The notes under the pieces were generated by a model. That model was not told where the DNA came from. It saw nothing but the letters and a program-made list of their open reading frames with translations, and did not search any database. This document shows positions 47,582 through 59,105 of a stretch of 64,000 nt of DNA, one piece after another (position 1 is the first letter of the stretch; each line of letters opens with the position of its first letter). Both the position numbers and the translations under genes were made by a program. Origin of the DNA: Guyanagaster necrorhizus (lineage: Eukaryota; Basidiomycota; Agaricomycetes; Agaricales; Physalacriaceae); assembly GCF_019112545.1 (NCBI RefSeq), contig NW_025064898.1:74411-138410 (forward strand). Reading direction: 5' to 3'.

Positions 47582-50500
47582 TTATTCATAGTCCTGGATT
47601 GCTTCCTCGGCGTCCATATATTTTTCGTTGACCCACTGGTTTGATTCTGGTCCATATCCCTTCTAGCTGACTAGGTAGTCAACAGTTGTTTTCATGCCTC
47701 CGCCTCGTGCTTTAACTTTTCAGAGTCTATGGTTTAGCACTTCATTGATTTTGTAGTGTTCCTCATCGTCGATTAGTTCTGGAGGAGGAGGCGGTGGTCA
47801 TTCTTGGTTTGGAAAGGCTGGTGTGATATAGGGTGTCAACAATGCTTCATTAAAAACATTATGGATTTTCCAAGTTGTTGGTAGTTGCAATTTGTATGCG
47901 GCATTGCTGATTTTTGTGACTACTTTGAATGGTCCGGTCCGTTTGTCAGCTAGTTTTTGTTTTGGTCAGGGTAGATGGAGATTTGTCGTGTCCAACCAGA
48001 CCTTGTCATTGGTTAAATAATTATGTCCTGGATGCTTGTGTTTGTCATACTGTTTTTTCATCGTGATAGCAGCTTTGTCAAGTGCTGCTTTGGTCTCCTC
48101 ATGGATTTTTGACATCATCGTCGCAAAGTCCATCGAGGCCGGTGTTGTCGTATATAGACGACCAGGTTGCACAACTGGTGGGTTCCATCTATAGTTCACA
48201 AAGAACGGTGTTTTGCCCGTTGCAGAGTGAATCCTGTTGTTATGTTGGAATGCTGCTAGTGCCAGCCATTCCGTCCAGTCATCTTGTCAGTAATTGATGA
48301 AAAGTCGTAAATACTTTTCAATTTCTTGATTGGCCCGTTCCGTCTGGCCATCAGTTTGTGGGTGATATGCTGTTAAGGCGTTTCATTTGATGTTGAGCAG
48401 TCGATACAAGTCGTCCAAGAATTTGGAAACAAATTGTGGTCCCCTGTCTGAGATAACCACTTGAGGCATGCCATACTTTGCATAAACCTCATCCCGTAGT
48501 ATCTTTGCCCATCCTTCAGATGTTAATTCTGTGGAGCAGGCGATTGGTATGATTGCTTTCGAGAAGCGATCGACTATGACGATGATCGCATCATAGCCAT
48601 CACTTTCGGGAAGTCCAGTTATCATGTCTACTAAAATGTGGGTCCATGGTGATGAAGGGACTTCATTTGGGTGTAGTGGGGCTGCTCTGCGTTGAGTTGA
48701 GGTTTTGCCCTGTTGGCAAACCTCGCAAGCTTTGATATATCAGGTGATATCATGGTCCATTCTGGGCCACCAATACTCCCGTAGAACCAGTTCTTTGGTT
48801 TTTGCAATTCCAGGATGTCCAGCGGTCGCATGATCATGACATGTGGTGATGATATCTCTACGTAGCTTTTGGTCTCTGAGAATGTAGATTCGTCTATCAT
48901 AACGGATCAATCCCCCTTCCTTTTTTAGTCCATGCTCATGATTGAGCGATGGAGCGATCCTCTGGTCCCATTTGTGTGGATCCCAAGTGGCGCTTTTGAT
49001 GCGTTCATGCATCTCCTCTTCGATGGGCATGATCATAGTGCAGAAGTGTTCTGGTCGAAGCAGAATGACTTCCTTGTTGTCATTCCCTCCTTGGTCATGA
49101 TCAGCCCTTCGACTGAGTAGATCGGCCTTCTTGTTTGCCATCTCGGGTTTGTAATGCAATGTGTATTCGTATTGCGTCAGTTCTGTTACCCATCTCGCTT
49201 GCCTTCGATTGAGTTTCTGTGGATGTCAGAAGTAATGGAGGTTTTGGTGATCTGTCCAAATTTCAAATGTTTGAGTCGCTCCCACGAGATAATGTCGCCA
49301 CTCAGATAAAGCGAGCATTATGGCAAGTAGTTCCTTGTCGTAAATCTCATAGTTCCGTTCTGTGACTGTGAGTGCTTTCGACATGAAAGCGACTGGTCGC
49401 CATTTGCCTTCTTGTTCTTGTGACAGCACGGCTCCGATGGTGCCTTCGCTGGAGTCTGCCTCCACCCTGAACCTCCCTTCCTGTGTCGGAATGGCGAGGA
49501 TAATATCCGTCACCAGTCGCTGTTTCAAGTCATTGAATGCCGCTCGTTGAGAAATTCCCCAATCCCATGGGGAATTTCCGGTTAATTGTGTCATGGGTCA
49601 GACTATCTTGCTGTAGTCTCGAATAAATCGCCGGTAGAAGTTTGTGAACCCAAGAAATGATTGTAACTCCTTCTTTTTTGTTGGTTCTGGCCATTCGGTT
49701 ACTCCAGCCATTTTGACAGGGTCCATCCTGATGTTTCCTTTGCTGATTATGACTCCAAGATATTCAGTTTCTAAGACCTCGAACTCGCATTTCTCGGCCT
49801 TGAGAAAGAGTTTATGCTTTCTCATAAGGTTGAGCACTTGCCGTACTAGTTGTCGGTGCTCTTCCTTGGTTTTGGACATGATTAGGATGTCGTCCAAGTA
49901 GATTGTGACCTTTCCAGTGGCAATGAGATCTCGGAAGATGTCATTCATCATCCATTGGAAGGTTGCTGGCGAATTGGTGAGTCCGAAGAACATTACTGTG
50001 GGTTCAAATAGACCGTGATTTGTTCGAAATGCGGCTTTCCATTCGTCCCCCTCCTTTATTCGTATGTTGTTGTATCCCCATCGTACGTCCAATTTGGTGT
50101 AGTACTTGGCACCTCTGAGTTTATTCATTAACTCAGAGATCAGGGGCAGTGGATAACGATTTTTAATCGTCATTTCATTGAGCTTTCGGTAGTCTTGTAC
50201 TGGCCGAAGCTTTCCATCCTTCTTTTTTACAAAAAAGAATGGGGATGCCATTGGCGACTTGGACGGTCGAATCCTTCCACTGGCCAAATTCTCCTCGAGG
50301 AATTTGTCTAATTCCTGTTGTTCATTATTGCTGAGTGGATATGTTTTGCAGTCCAGGTTGGCATTAGCATTCGGGATTAATTCGATGGCATGGTCCCAGG
50401 GTTTAGGTTCGGGTAGTTCGTCGAAACTGTCTTTTTCGAATAAATCCCGAAAGTCTTGTGCCCATTTGGGTACCATTTCTTCGAATGTCCTCTCCTCCCT

Positions 50501-51550
50501 TCCTGCATTGGCTTTGGTGGCTAGGTCATTGGCATGATGCATAGCACAAATGTCAATGGCCCTTTCTAGATCCACCACTAAGATGGTTTTCCCATCTTCC
50601 ATTTCTTGATCCCATTGATCATCAGGCTCTTCGTCTAGCAGTGTGAATGGGGTTTTTCGGCATTGACATCTTGTGAAGATGATCCATTCAGTTTTCCAGT
50701 TGATCAGCGGGTTGTGTCAGATTAACCAATCATGACCTAGGAACACCTCCTTTGTTCCTAGATCAGTTACTGCTAAGTCAATTCATTCAGAGTGATCCCC
50801 GATTGTGAGTCGAAGTTCCACATACTCCGTGATCGATCCAGCTTGGTTTTTGGTTCCGTCTGCATTATAGACTGGGATGGGTGCCGCAGTGGCGTGAGTA
50901 GGGAGTTTGTGCTTGTCGACGAAAGCTCAATTTATAGAACTCCCGGTACATCCACTGTCTATTAGTGCGGTGACCTTGTGCATCTTTCGAGAAGTAAGTG
51001 TCTCGATTTGGGCTTTAGTTAAGAGGTCTCTTCCAGACATCTTAGCTCGTTGAATGAATTTTCGTGGCCCATGTAGTTCGTCGAGCCATTTGAGGGCCCT
51101 GCTTCGTTGTGCTTCTCGCATCCCCTCGACCATATCGTCGATTACTTCTTCTGCTCAGCTTCGGTGTACCCAATTTTTGAGTATGGCCTTGGCTGCGGCT
51201 TCGTTTTTTGCATCTTTGATGGCCCGCCAAGTCCATTCAGTATCGAATGGACTTAGCCAATCGGTGGGGCTCTCTGCCTCTGTTCGGCCCTTCGGCGGTT
51301 GAGCTCGCCCTATAGAATTAGTAGGGTGAACAGATGGTGACGACGCACCTTTGGGTTCTTTTTTCCTTTTTTGGTTGGATGAGATAATTTCCTGAGGCGA
51401 TTCTGGTTTCAGAGTAATAGGGTTGGGTATATTCGAATGCATGCATAATTTAGACATAGGGGGTGTAACTACAGAAGGAGAATTGTCAGTCTGTCCAGCA
51501 GCTTGTGACCTATTACTCAAGTCCTTGGCCGAGTCAGTGGAATCGCTCAC
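47582..51550 (-). pseudogene. Chromovirus B pol: protease, RT, RNase H, integrase, chromodomain
   Basis: One frame from 51550 to the stop near 47582. In order: a linker region (DTEWTWRAIKDAKNEAA), aspartic protease (TALIDSGCTGSSIN at about 50930-50970), RT ([29 protein letters not shown], catalytic YxDD), RNase H (FRVEADSSEGTIGAVLS; EIYDKELLAIMLALSEW), H2C2 zinc motif (ATAGHPGIAKTKELVL), integrase core ([41 protein letters not shown]) and a chromodomain near 47585-47780 (EHYEINEVLNHRL-like). At least seven in-frame stops interrupt it, including TGA after NQE where element A has arginine and TAG in the chromodomain where A has tryptophan. It is therefore inactive despite intact domains. Confidence 0.9.
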
Positions 51551-54500
51551 TGCTCGGCCTCGCCTTTTACCTCCTCGGGCTTGTCTTCTCGCCCGAGGTC
51601 TTCTTCCTCCTTCATTAGTTCAGCAATCTGTGCTCGAATATCTTCTCTAGTGCACTTGTTCTTCTTCTGCGGACAGTTCCGTGCCATGTGGCCCTTCTGG
51701 CCACAATTGAAACACTTCCCCCCTTTCTTGAGATGGTCCACATCCATCGGCTGACCCGTTCCGGTATATGTGGTGCCTGTACTGGTTTGCTTCGTTCCGT
51801 AAGAAGTTGGGGTCGAGCTGCCGGGCTTTGTGGATGAGGCCGCGTTAGGGGTGGAGGGCTTCTGACCCTGTCCCTGGCTTCGATAGCCGTAGGCGAGATT
51901 TGTCGCCTCTGCCCTCTGCCGCTGTCATTCCTTGTACATTCCGATGATTCGGACCTTCCACTCGTCATACCCTACTGGGATGTCACGTCCCAGGTCCGAG
52001 ATCGTGATGAGATAGTTAGACGGCAATCCCATCTTCATGTATTTGACCATGTGGCCGGTGTCGGCTACATTGTCCCATACCCCAGCAAGCCTGCTGAGTC
52101 GTTCTAGTTTGTCGAAGTAGTCTGTGGCCGCTTTGCCGGCCATCTTATACTCCTTCATTTTTTGCTTGTGTACTTCTTAGACCGCGGGATCGGTGAATTT
52201 CTCCCTGATCATCTGTTTGAAGACGGGCCATGCAGGGTATCAATGATGGTCCCTGGTTGTCGACCAGAATGAGAGGGCAATTAAGACCCACCAGGTCTTC
52301 ACCTTGTCTGCCATGTGGGTAACAGTGAAGGTTACCTTGTACATGTCGGCCAGAAAATACGCAGTGAAGACTTGGAAGTACTGGTCACAATCGACCAAAA
52401 ATCGATCAATGTTGTCTGACACCCCCTTGAAAAGTCAGGGTTCAGCGCAAAGAATGGGTTTGACTTGAAGTATTTGGGCATCGGCAGCGAGCACCATCAT
52501 CAGGTTCGGGATCCCGCCATCAGGCGGCTGCACCCACCCGCTTGGTGGCCCTGGGAACGAGTGAAGGGATCCGTCATCAGCCACTGGGCTTCCTGGTTTT
52601 GGCCTCTGCTTTCGCACGATGTGGCCATTCCGGATCGTCCACTCCTGCACCAGTGCCTCGGGATCGTCTTCTGTAGGAGGCGGTGCTTCTGGTGCCTGTA
52701 GTTCCTGGGCATTACTGCCCTCAGCCTCGTCTGGTGGCGGCTGTCCGGCAAATGGTCATGGGATTGGCGGCAGCCTCCATCGTTCTGGGTGTTGCCAGGC
52801 TGCCTGGGGCCGGCTCCTGGTCAGCCGAGATGCCATGCTAAGAACGGCAGAGGTGGCATATGAATATCGAGATGTTGCCGTTCGGATTGAAGGTGCCGGG
52901 TTTGCTGTCTTGGGCGGCAGTACACTCAGCACTCACGGCAATGGGGCCGAGCGTTTGCCATACTTCGGCTTGTATGGCGGTAACGGTCCCATCTGATAAT
53001 GTAAAAACCTTTGATTAAAATTAAATATGGCCCGTTCAGTGGCCGCATATTGTAAAATTTCCTCTCGCTCGACATCGTCGGTGAGAGTATACCTTCATCC
53101 TAGGGACGACCTTAACCAAAGGTTGTCCTTCTATAATTCGGCCATCTGTTCCTGATACAGTCAAATAAACTCCTGCTCGTGCACCTCGCGTGCTCCCTTC
53201 CTCAATACCTCTTCTGGTGTCAGTTCAAAGCTCCTGCTATACTCAGAGAGAGGGTCCCCTTCCCTCTTGTCGGGGTCCCTCTCCTCTGCCTCGTTGTCCG
53301 CATCGCCGTCCTTGCTCAGTATTTCCCCCTCGAGGAGGGAACTGTCGAGCAGGTCATAGGCCTCCAGTGCGGCCGTGCTGGGGCTGAGTACTGAGTCCGG
53401 CATCATCTGGCCCGGGGCGAGGAGAAGGCTCTCGCTCGGACTGCTGCTGCTGCTGCTGCTTGGCCTCTCTCCTTGCTGCGTCCACCGCCATTGCTCTGCT
53501 ATATCAATGGAAGTTGCGATAGAATTGGGGTCGAAGGAAGAGGGCGGCAATTGGCCCATCGAGGATCCTTTTGAGATCCCCTGTTGGGTCAATGTGCTTG
53601 TCGTCTCCTCTGATCATTCTCCGGCCGACCAGTATACTATTTCTCCTGTCTGGGATACTGTCAGTCTCTGCGATGGTATCGGTCCCGTATGATAACGGTT
53701 GGCTGCTGCTGAGTGTTTCCTCCCTCGGGATGCTAGGGGTCCGGATGGGCTCGGCCTATGGGTCGGACTTGGTGGAGGGGGTGCTGGGCTCTCGGAAGGG
53801 TGTGTCGACAGTGCTGGTGTTGATGATGGTGCTGGTCTCGTTACTGCCAGCTTCTCTCCTTCGCTGCTCCACCTCTCGTGCCCGGAGATACCTCCCGAAG
53901 AGGTGGTTCTCCCTATAGATCTCGTTGTCGATACGTGTCTGAGCAGCGAGGTACTTGGGAAGGTCACGGGTTGGTCGAATTTGATTTGCTCGGGGGCGGA
54001 CCGCATCGGGGGCCTGGGTTCCCCATGTTCCCTCTGGAACTGCTCGTATGCTTGTTGTTCTGCTAGGATTACCACTAACTGCATGGCGCTCCAACCAGTC
54101 GGCCTCAACAGCAGCGGTTCGCCATCAGTGGCGCTCGCTGTCGTCATCGTTCCAGTAGGGGTCGTTATCGGCCCCTGTTCTGCTGTCAGTGCTCCTGTTT
54201 CATACTGACATTGTATGATGGGATCCTCGACCCCTAGGACTGGCTCCTCAAGCCATCCGTGAAGCGTCCAGGGAGTCTCTAGCATGGCACCCAATGCCGG
54301 TGCTAGGGATGGGAGTTGCGGTCCTGGTTGCTGAGATGCTTCGCTGGGGGGACGGGATGGGGGTGTTGGGTCGGGGTCGCCAGAATCCTGTAGCCCAGGG
54401 ATTTCCAGTGTCTCTGATGACTGCTGTCGGGGGTCGCGGGAGGTATGTGTGCTGCTGACACTGCTCCTCTTCTTCCCTAATACGTTCCTCAGACGTTCTC

Positions 54501-54606
54501 CCAGAGACGTCTTCGGGGTCATGTCCTTCTGGCTGGTGGGGCTGTCGGGACGTTGAGGGTCGGGTAGAGGCAGGGATGTCGTGGAGGGGGAGGTCGGGTG
54601 TGACAT
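51547..54606 (-). pseudogene. Chromovirus B extended gag (about 1020 codons)
   Basis: A single frame runs from ATG 54606 (MSHPTSPSTTS) to the TGA at 51547, broken only by about ten stop codons, mainly TGA in place of CGA. The first 600 or so codons are Pro/Ser/Thr-rich, with a serine run (53440s) and an acidic segment, and have no recognised domain. The later part is conventional gag: FLVDCDQYFQVFTAYF, KTWWVLIALSF, EYKMAGKAATDYFDKLERL, and a zinc knuckle CFNCGQKGHMARNC. Element A has the same organisation and the same frame relations. The start overlaps the end of the membrane-segment ORF. Confidence 0.8.
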
Positions 54607-54793
54607 TGCGGAGGATGGTTTGGATGCGTTGGAATTTGTGATAGTGCCTGATTGCCCAAGCTGTGATCGATTGATGTCCTCGGCACAGCTGTATGATCAC
54701 CAGTAAACCGATCAAGATTCCAATAATAGAAGCCAAGAGTTCGAAGAACTCGTGGGTAAAGTTTGGGTCGGAAGGATTAAGGGCAGGGGGCAT
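54248..54793 (-). CDS. Chromovirus B small ORF with conserved membrane segment
   Basis: The first ATG is at 54793, only 57 nt inside the 5' LTR; the frame runs about 180 codons. Residues about 15-40 include FFELLASIIGILIGLLVIIQ, a strong single membrane-spanning stretch, followed by a basic H/R-rich segment and then a low-complexity tail. The first 80 residues match element A (63821-63594) and the decayed copy at 43002. The tail overlaps the start of gag in another frame, and in A it stops earlier, at a TGA aligning with CGA here. The function is unknown. It is not a known chromovirus gene to me; an envelope gene would normally lie after pol. Confidence 0.65.
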   Translation of the reverse strand: MPPALNPSDPNFTHEFFELLASIIGILIGLLVIIQLCRGHQSITAWAIRHYHKFQRIQTILRNVTPDLPLHDIPASTRPSTSRQPHQPEGHDPEDVSGRTSEERIREEEEQCQQHTYLPRPPTAVIRDTGNPWATGFWRPRPNTPIPSPQRSISATRTATPIPSTGIGCHARDSLDASRMA

Positions 54794-54849
54794 TTGGTTC
54801 CTCAGCACAATTGGGCTTGAGAAAGGGAATGTAGAAGCGTTAAGCTAAT

Positions 54850-55371
54850 TGTTAAGCCCAAACTCCACGTGACTATCAACACATGATGATAAACCGATAG
54901 AACCACACACTTCAGGTTAGACTATCAGAGTTCACCAAATATCAATGATGTCGATGTGGACCAAGGCGAAGCGACTGGCTTTAGCTCGAGGTAGAATGGT
55001 AGTGTATAAACTTTAGCTTAACGCTGATCTACCACAGTGAAAACTGTCTACTTAAATACTGTTCTGTTATCTCACTATAAATAAGTATTCACAAAAGATA
55101 TTGTCTGCTGTAGAGCTGTTTCCCCTTATCGTTGCCAGGCTCCCACAAAAGCTGTTGTCTTGCTGTGGAGCTGTGGTTGTGCACTGCAATTTGAGGACAA
55201 AACAAGCATTGTCTCTCCCTTCACAGCACACAGCAGTGTGGCAGGGATATGACCGTTTTGGGTTGCTGAGCTAAGCATTCCCTCAGTCATGCATCCTGAC
55301 TAAGCGAAGATAGGGGTCACTTCTGGAGAAAAGGAAAGGAAAATAGAAGAAAAATAGGAAAAATCGTAACA
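54850..55371 (-). repeat. Chromovirus B 5' LTR (522 bp)
   Basis: Full-length match to 46739-47260. On the minus strand it is followed by ATTAGCTTAACGC, the probable primer-binding region, similar to the corresponding site in element A. Confidence 0.93.
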
Positions 55372-55376
55372 GAAGG
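55372..55376. repeat. Target-site duplication of chromovirus B, right copy (GAAGG)
   Basis: Identical to 46734-46738; reading across the pair without the insert restores copia gag (LVRR to KFFRAQ). Confidence 0.92.
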
Positions 55377-58300
55377 AAATTCTTCAGAGCTCAGTGTGAA
55401 GAAGGAGGAAACATAGAGGAGCATATTAGAACTTTGAGGTCCTATCAGGAGGAGCTGGCATCCCTTAAGCAGAAAGTTGAGGAGGAGAACTTCTCTATCA
55501 CACTGCTTACATCACTCCTGGAATCATGGAATTCATCTCATCAGTGGATACTGCTGACTTGAAAGATTCTTACAAGTTGATTTCTCAAATTCTTCAGAAA
55601 GACATCTGACTAAAGAAAAAGACTTCTGATTGGACCATGACACTTGCAGCATATAACAAGAAGTCCAATTCAAAAGTCATATGTTACAGATGTGGGAAAA
55701 CTGATCACATCAGAACAAATTGCCCAAATGGGAAGAAGAATTCTGGAAAGTCATGGAAAGGAAAGGGAAAGAGCCAGACTCAGACATATATTGCCAAATC
55801 AGACTTAGAAGAAGATGACTATGTATTTTGTGCAACAGATGTTGCACTTACTTCACTCTCAGGAGTATCATGGCTAGGGGACTTTGGCACCACCAGACAT
55901 ATAGTCAAAAATAGATTATATTTTTCTGACTATGTTGAAACCCCAGGACATAAAGTCATTGGTGTAGACAAATCCAAAGGCTTGAAAAGAGAAACTGTCA
56001 AGATTAAAATGGTTGAAGAGGAAAAGATCACTCCAGTCACACTAAAGGAGTGTATCCACTGTCCTGATGCACCATTCAATCTTATGTCAGTAGGGTGCAT
56101 TACAGATGCTGAATTTGAACTCAGATTCAAAGAGTCCAGAATAGATATTATCTCACCACATGGCAAGATAATCAGCCATGGAGATAAAATATCAAAGCTG
56201 TACAGTCTTGACATCATTGTTCCAGAAATAACTCAGGCCCATGCTACAAAATCAGTCCGATCATGGCAAAAGTGGCACAAAACATTAGGCCACTTAAATA
56301 TGGGATCAGTAAAGAGACTATTTAGGAAGAAAATGGTCAAGGTGATGGATATAGATGAGTCAGCCAAGCCTCAGACAGATTGCATAGCTTGCATAAAAGC
56401 CAAACATCATATCAAGCCATTTCCACAGGAAGCTGAAAGGGACTATATTGAAATAGGAGAAATGACATTTTCAGATCTATGGGGGCCAGCTTGAACTCAG
56501 GGTATCCATGATGAAAGATATTACATAAGCTTCACAGATGAAAAATCCTGGAGGATAATGCTGTATTTTTTGAAGTCAAAGCAAGGTATGAAAATTCGAA
56601 AGAAGATCCAATAGTATCAAAAATACATCAAAGTCCACAAAGAGAAGGATCTGAAGTTTATGAGGATTGACAATGGAAAGAAATATGTCAATGAAGAGGT
56701 AAAGGAATATCTCCAGGATAATGACATACAGTTGGAATTGACTGCAGCATACTCTCCATCTCAAAATAGAGTTGCTGAGAGAATAAATCAGACTCTTGTG
56801 GAGTATGCATGTGCCATGCTAGAAGAACATCACTTATCGAAGTTTCTATGGCCCAAGGCAGTGGCATATGCCACATATTTGAAGAACTGATCACCAACCA
56901 GAGCCATTAAAAATGATTTAACCCCAGAAGAAGTGTTTCAGGGCATGAAATCAGATATTTCAGCACTTCAGGAATTCGGAGTAAAGTGCTGGGTGTTGCA
57001 GCAAGATAACAAGAGGTCAAAACTGGACCCAAAGTCAAGAGAATTTATTTTCACAGGTCTTACAGATGAATCCAGGGCCTGGAGATATTATAACCCTCAA
57101 ACCAGACAGATTCAGACCTCAAGAAATGTTATATTCCTTGAAAGCAACACTACAGAGCCTATAGACACTGACTATGTAGTCTCCCACTCTTCATCACTCA
57201 AGGGGGAGTCAGGGAGCAAAGTCAAGCAGACTTTAGATGGAAATGATGGCATTTTGGATGATTCCATGGATGCCAGAAATGCTGAACTAAAAAGAGAAAT
57301 AGCCCCTGATGTGTCATCAATCAAATCAAATTTCCCACTATGGCATGGGAAAGTGATCAAGCCATGTGACAAATCGGTCCAAATTACATCAAAGACTCAA
57401 CCAAGTTACTGGACACTTCATAATCCAAGTGTATGAGCTGTAAAAACATCGGAACAACAGTGTACCTCAGAAGAATCATCTTTGGAAGCCGTAAATGTTG
57501 CAATAGACTATGCATGCATTGGGAAAACTGCAGACAACCTCAGTGATGAGCCATTAAGCCTTGAAGAAGCTAAAATAAGGCCAGACTGGCATCATTGGAA
57601 GAAAGCAATGGATGAAGAATACAATCTATTGACTTCCCTAGGCATATGGCAGCTGGAAGAATTACCCAAAGACAGATCACTTGTGGATTGCAAGTGGACT
57701 TACAGATTGAAAAGGAATGGTGATGGGAAAATCACCAGGTACAAGACCAGACTTGTTGCAAAAGGATTTTCACAGGTATCTGGCATTGATTTCTTCAAGA
57801 CATATGCACCAGTTGTCAGGCTGGACACATTTCGCCTACTCATGGCAATTGCCACTCAAAGAAACCTAATCATTCATGGAATGGATGTTGTTGGAGCTTA
57901 CTTAAATGGTAAACTCCATGAATCCATTTACATGGCACAGCCATCTGAATATTCAGATGGGAGTGGAAAAGGGGCACACCTCAAATTAACATTGTACAGA
58001 CTCAAGCAATCTGGCTGAGTTTGGAATGACAAATTAAATGCTACATTTTTGGGACTTGGATACATCAGATTGATCAGTGATCAATATGTGTACATCAGAC
58101 AAATGGGTTTTGGTCCCATAATTGTAGCTGTACATGTTGATGACATGACACTGCTTGCCCCAGATGATGAAACCATGTCTAAAATGAAAGAAGAGCTTAA
58201 GAAGAAGCTAAATGTCACAGACATGGGGGAGATTCAATATATATTGGGCATGAAGATAGACAGGAATAGGGACAAGAGCACTATCACTCTATCTCAGAAG

Positions 58301-59098
58301 GCATATATTCTCAAAGTACTTGAGTGAATGGGCATGAATGACTGCAAACCAGTCAAAATGCCTATAGACCCAAATGTATGGCTAGAGAAAATTCTGACAG
58401 AAGACCCATGAGGCATTGACACAGCCACCAGGCAATATTACTATACTGATGTCAGATCACTAATGTATGCGACCAATAGATCCCAGCCCAACATTGCACA
58501 TGCTGTCACCGAATTAAGCAAGTATATGCAGAATCCAGCTGCTGAGCATGTCACAGCCTTGAAGTGAGTTTTCCACTATCTGAAGAGAACTCTAGACTTC
58601 AGAATCACATATGGAGGGACTATGGATGAGCTGATACCTTATTCAGACTCAGACTGGGGAGAAGACAGAACAGATAGAAGATCAACATCTGGTTATGTCT
58701 GTACCTATGCAGAGGGAGCTGTTACTTGGAGTTCAAAGAAACAGCCCACCATAGCCTTATCCACTATGGAAGCAGAATATATGGCTCTTGCACACACAAC
58801 CCAGGAAGTAATTTGGCTATGAGCACTCTTAACCAAATTAGAATTGCCACCTTACAAAGCGACGACTATTTTCATTGACAATCAATCAGCAATCAAATTT
58901 GCTGAGAACCCTATATTCTATGCATGATCGAAGCATATAGATATATGGCACCACTTCGTTTGTGAGCACATGGCTTCAAATGAAGTCAAAGTTCAGCACT
59001 GCACATCAGAAGAGAACTTAGTGGATATATTCACTAAAGGCCTACCAAGACCATTACATGAGTATCTATCTGCAGGTATTCTAGGAACTTGGAATTGA
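55377..59098 (+). pseudogene. Copia gag 3' part and pol: zinc knuckle, protease, integrase, RT, RNase H
   Basis: Gag resumes with KFFRAQCEEGGNIEEHIRTL, has one frameshift near 55505-55535, then a zinc knuckle CYRCGKTDHIRTNC (about 55680). Pol continues in one frame: protease (LGDFGTTRHIV, where D-S-G is expected), integrase zinc motif (WHKTLGHLNMGSVK; CIACIKAKHH), integrase core (DNGKKYVNEEV; AYSPSQNRVAERINQ), RT (CKWTYRLKRNGDGKITRYK; VVGAYLNGKL; AVHVDDMTLL) and RNase H (YSDSDWGEDRTDRRSTSGY; ALSTMEAEYMAL). Stops at about 56492, 56888, 57434, 58016, 58325, 58409, 58565, 58820 and 58925 are TGA, mostly in arginine positions. A polypurine tract at 59097-59105 precedes the right LTR. Confidence 0.9.
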
Positions 59099-59105
59099 GG
59101 GGGAG
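59097..59105 (+). promoter_or_regulatory. Copia polypurine tract
   Basis: GAGGGGGAG directly abuts the 3' LTR, the expected plus-strand priming site. Confidence 0.75.

Larger units (their letters stand above)
46739..55371 (-). mobile_element. Ty3/gypsy chromovirus B (inner, complete element, 8633 bp)
   Basis: The element is complete with both 522-bp LTRs (46739-47260 and 54850-55371) and GAAGG target duplications. On the minus strand the order is membrane-segment ORF, long gag, then pol (protease, RT, RNase H, integrase, chromodomain) in the -1 frame relative to gag. It is the youngest layer. The LTRs differ at around twenty positions by eye, mostly CG versus TG or CA. Pol and gag need no indel correction, only removal of nonsense codons. 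The inside keeps visibly more CG than the copia and A copies. Confidence 0.94.

Noticed and set aside
53699..54208. Long plus-strand open frame inside chromovirus B
   Set aside because: It is antisense to the extended gag, low in complexity and has no counterpart in element A.
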